A stretch of 23,202 bases of DNA from Faecalibacterium sp. (GTDB lineage Bacteria > Bacillota > Clostridia > Oscillospirales > Ruminococcaceae). The notes beneath the pieces are model-generated. The model was not told the origin of the DNA. It was given only the letters and a program-made list of their open reading frames with translations, and ran no database searches. The DNA lies in contig JAHHRK010000013.1 of NCBI GenBank assembly GCA_020025795.1, forward strand, positions 1 to 23,202. Direction: 5' to 3'. Of the stretch, positions 21,405 to 23,202 are shown in pieces. Each line of letters opens with the position of its first letter. Positions within the stretch are counted from its first letter, which is position 1. Made by a program: the position numbers and the translations under genes.

Positions 21405-21875
21405 TTATTCCTGTTCCAACTCCAAAAGAGCTTGTTTTACTTCGGTTCCATAAGCATAGCCCGTCAGCTGACCTTTTGCGCCAAGTACCCGGTGGCAGGG
21501 CAAAATGATCCATAAGGGATTCGCACGGCAAGCTGCGCCAACGGCACGCGCTGCACCAGGTTTCCCCAAAGCGGCTGCAATTTCGCCATAGGTGCGGGTC
21601 TCGCCATAAGGAATCTGATCCAGCTGATCCCACACAGCCTGCTGGAACGGCGTGCCTTTTGGTGCGATGGGCAGATCAAATTCCGTGCGCAGATGGCAGA
21701 AGTATTCGTTCAACTGCTGCTCGGCTTCTTCCAGAAGCGCTGTGGGGACCTTACGGCAAGGAATCGCTTCCAGCTCGGGTGATTCACCGCTGCGCAGAGA
21801 AACGCATGTAAGAGCTCCGTTTTTCTCTGTCAGCTCAATGGTGCCGAACATACTGTTGATGCGTAAAATGTGCAT
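21405..21875 (-). CDS. ogt: Methylated-DNA-protein-cysteine methyltransferase
   Basis: This 156-residue suicide enzyme moves alkyl groups from O6-alkylguanine in DNA to its own cysteine. The active site PCHRV is at 126-130, with C127 as acceptor. GTPFQQAVWDQLDQIPYGETRTYGEIA (74-100) is the DNA-binding helix-turn-helix region, including the Arg/Tyr base-flipping area, and AVGAACRANP (111-120) follows. The usual NPIPIIVPCHRV reads NPLWIILPCHRV here, a mild variation. There is no N-terminal Ada-type domain. Its AGGAGGAAG site follows the nnrD stop at once, with 12 bases between the two genes, so they share a transcript. Confidence 0.96.
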   Translation of the reverse strand: MHILRINSMFGTIELTEKNGALTCVSLRSGESPELEAIPCRKVPTALLEEAEQQLNEYFCHLRTEFDLPIAPKGTPFQQAVWDQLDQIPYGETRTYGEIAAALGKPGAARAVGAACRANPLWIILPCHRVLGAKGQLTGYAYGTEVKQALLELEQE

Positions 21876-21887
21876 GACTTCCTCCTG

Positions 21888-22763
21888 TCAGCGGCCGTTT
21901 TCGGCAAAAATCCGGCCCAAATCGGCAAAGATATCGTGTGGGAGCATTCCATACTGGCCCAGGCGTTGGGCAGTGCGGTCTGCTGCTGCCCCATGCAGCC
22001 AAACGCCGCACGCAGCGGCTTCCAGCGGAGGCAGCTTTTGTGCAACCAATGCGGCAATCATACCGGTTAAAATATCACCGCTGCCGCCGCGCGAAAGTCC
22101 GGCATTTCCGGTTGTGTTTACATAAACTTCCCCCTCCGGACCGGCGACCAGCGTGCGGCTGCCTTTCAAAACCACAATACAATGGTTGGCACGCGCATAC
22201 CCGGCGGCTACGCTTTCCCGGTTGGATTGAATCTCGTCCACCGAACGGCGTGTCAGTCGTGCCATTTCGCCGGGATGTGGGGTCAGGATCAAGGGCGCGT
22301 TTTCAGGGCGAGGCAGGCTGTCCAGTCGTGCGGCCAGGTTTAACCCGTCTGCGTCTAGAATGACAGGCACTTTGCTTTGCGCAATCAGCGCAGGTACCAG
22401 TGCCTTGGTTTCGGCGCATACACTCAGGCCGGGACCAATTGCCAGTACAGAGCTGCGGTTGGCCTGTGCCAGAATCATGTCTGCACAGGCGGAATCAATG
22501 CCGCCTTCGCTGCCGGTGGTACAAGGCAGCAGGCAGATTTCCGGCAGGCGCGGCAGAACTGCATCCAATACCGGTTGAATGGCGGCCAGCGTGACAATAC
22601 CTGCGCCGGTACGTGCTGCGCCCTCGGCACACAAAGCAGCTGCGCCCCGATAGCGCTGGCTGCCTGCGACCAGAAGCACTTTGCCGTAGCTGCCTTTGTT
22701 GCTTTCGGATTTGCGGACGGGCAGATTCTCCCATACCCGTTCGGCGGTGATCGGTTTGCCCAT
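21888..22763 (-). CDS. nnrD: ADP-dependent (S)-NAD(P)H-hydrate dehydratase
   Basis: NnrD repairs NADHX and NADPHX, damaged hydrated forms of the cofactors, back to NADH and NADPH using ADP. The 291-residue ribokinase-like protein has KGSYGKVLLVAGS (23-35), AIGPGL (108-113), ILDADGLN (135-142), TPHPGEMARL (161-170), LKGSRT (199-204) and the catalytic NAGLSRGGSGDILTGM (220-235), with D230 as the likely base. Many bacteria fuse this to the epimerase NnrE; here only the dehydratase part is present, so an epimerase, if any, is elsewhere. An AGGGAGGAA site precedes ATG. It lies upstream of ogt on the same strand and divergent from a sirtuin gene. Confidence 0.95.
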   Translation of the reverse strand: MGKPITAERVWENLPVRKSESNKGSYGKVLLVAGSQRYRGAAALCAEGAARTGAGIVTLAAIQPVLDAVLPRLPEICLLPCTTGSEGGIDSACADMILAQANRSSVLAIGPGLSVCAETKALVPALIAQSKVPVILDADGLNLAARLDSLPRPENAPLILTPHPGEMARLTRRSVDEIQSNRESVAAGYARANHCIVVLKGSRTLVAGPEGEVYVNTTGNAGLSRGGSGDILTGMIAALVAQKLPPLEAAACGVWLHGAAADRTAQRLGQYGMLPHDIFADLGRIFAENGR

Positions 22764-22789
22764 AAGGATTCCTCCCTCTTGTACAGGGT

Positions 22790-22819
22790 TTGTGTTATAC
22801 TAAGCCTATGATAACACAA
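22790..22819. promoter_or_regulatory. Symmetric divergent promoter region, nnrD / sirtuin
   Basis: Perfect 9-base inverted arms TTGTGTTAT (22790-22798) and ATAACACAA (22811-22819) are separated by 12 bases. Each arm supplies an extended -10: TGtTATACT on the plus strand (hexamer 22796-22801) for the sirtuin, and TGtTATCAT on the minus strand (hexamer 22813-22808) for nnrD. No good -35 is visible on either side, as is common for extended -10 promoters. Confidence 0.65.
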
Positions 22820-22858
22820 CCAGCCTCATGGGAAAAGTGGAGAAGGAGGTTTTGCCCC

Positions 22859-23202
22859 ATGCTGCCGCAATTGGAACGTATTTTGGCAAAGAGCGAGCGT
22901 ATTGTGTTTTTTGGAGGCGCAGGCGTTTCCACAGAAAGCGGAATCCCGGATTTTCGCAGCGTGGACGGATTGTATCACCAGAAGTATGCGTATCCGCCCG
23001 AAACGATTTTAAGCCATACCTTTTGGGCGCAGAACCCGGAGGAGTTTTATCGGTTCTATCGGGAAAAAATGCTGATTGAGGGCGCAAAGCCCAATGCCGC
23101 CCATCGGCGTCTTGCACAGCTGGAGCAGGAAGGAAAGCTGCGTGCTGTGGTGACCCAGAATATTGATGGTTTGCATCAAATGGCAGGCAGCCGCCAGGTG
23201 TA
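22859..23202 (+). CDS. NAD-dependent protein deacylase, SIR2 family (5' part)
   Basis: ATG 22859, with GAAGGAGG (22842-22849) 9 bases upstream, opens a frame that runs off the window after 114 codons. The NAD-binding signature GAGVSTESGIPDFR is at 20-33. SVDGLYHQKY follows, and TQNIDGLHQ at 99-107 is the catalytic loop leading to the zinc domain. Sirtuins remove acyl groups from lysines while consuming NAD, releasing nicotinamide and O-acyl-ADP-ribose. The active-site histidine region and zinc cysteines lie beyond the edge, so I cannot tell deacetylase from other deacylase types. Divergence from nnrD, an NAD(P)H repair enzyme, gives a loose theme of NAD metabolism. Confidence 0.95.
   Translation, partial: MLPQLERILAKSERIVFFGGAGVSTESGIPDFRSVDGLYHQKYAYPPETILSHTFWAQNPEEFYRFYREKMLIEGAKPNAAHRRLAQLEQEGKLRAVVTQNIDGLHQMAGSRQV

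Overview
The window looks like chromosome of a Gram-positive Clostridia member, most likely Oscillospiraceae in the Faecalibacterium/Subdoligranulum/Gemmiger area. The basis is the gene content and style: strong purine-rich ribosome binding sites, a T-box leader on cysS, two small FeoA proteins plus FeoB and a Cys-rich FeoB-associated peptide, a flavin reductase-rubredoxin fusion, the YqhQ-PrmC pair and a moderately high GC content. Genus assignment is inference. Most of the region is core genome; I see no insertion sequence, prophage, CRISPR array, rRNA or tRNA.

Layout, left to right. 1-297: end of an S1-domain protein and its terminator. 308-1717: a GtrA-family membrane protein, an unlisted 47-residue membrane protein and deoC. 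1780-7114: from one strong promoter, a lipoprotein with Asp-rich DxDGDG loops, an OmpR-type regulator and a sensor kinase, followed closely by yqhQ (DUF1385) and prmC. 7115-10364: recA, recX (TTG start) and rimO. 10346-10993: pgsA, whose promoter lies inside the hairpin that follows rimO. 11021-12160: asnA on the minus strand, with a large palindrome across its promoter. 12208-13979: cysS behind a T-box riboswitch. 14005-17092: a 1010-residue membrane protein that appears to fuse two GT-C glycosyltransferases. 17168-20280: an iron uptake operon feoA-feoA-feoB-Cys-rich peptide, with three copies of one palindrome, GTTAG-N6-CTAAC. 20324-22763, minus strand: a flavin reductase-rubredoxin fusion, an unlisted 58-residue TatA, ogt (O6-alkylguanine repair) and nnrD (NADPHX repair). 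22859-end: the start of a sirtuin gene, divergent from nnrD.

Working together: recA-recX is a recombinase with its modulator; rimO and prmC modify the translation machinery; asnA and cysS (divergent) supply asparagine and Cys-tRNA; pgsA makes anionic phospholipid; the feo cluster imports ferrous iron. The most unusual pieces are the lipoprotein/two-component module, the double GT-C protein, and several unassigned operator-like palindromes at the feo, asnA, recA, hrb and nnrD/sirtuin promoters.
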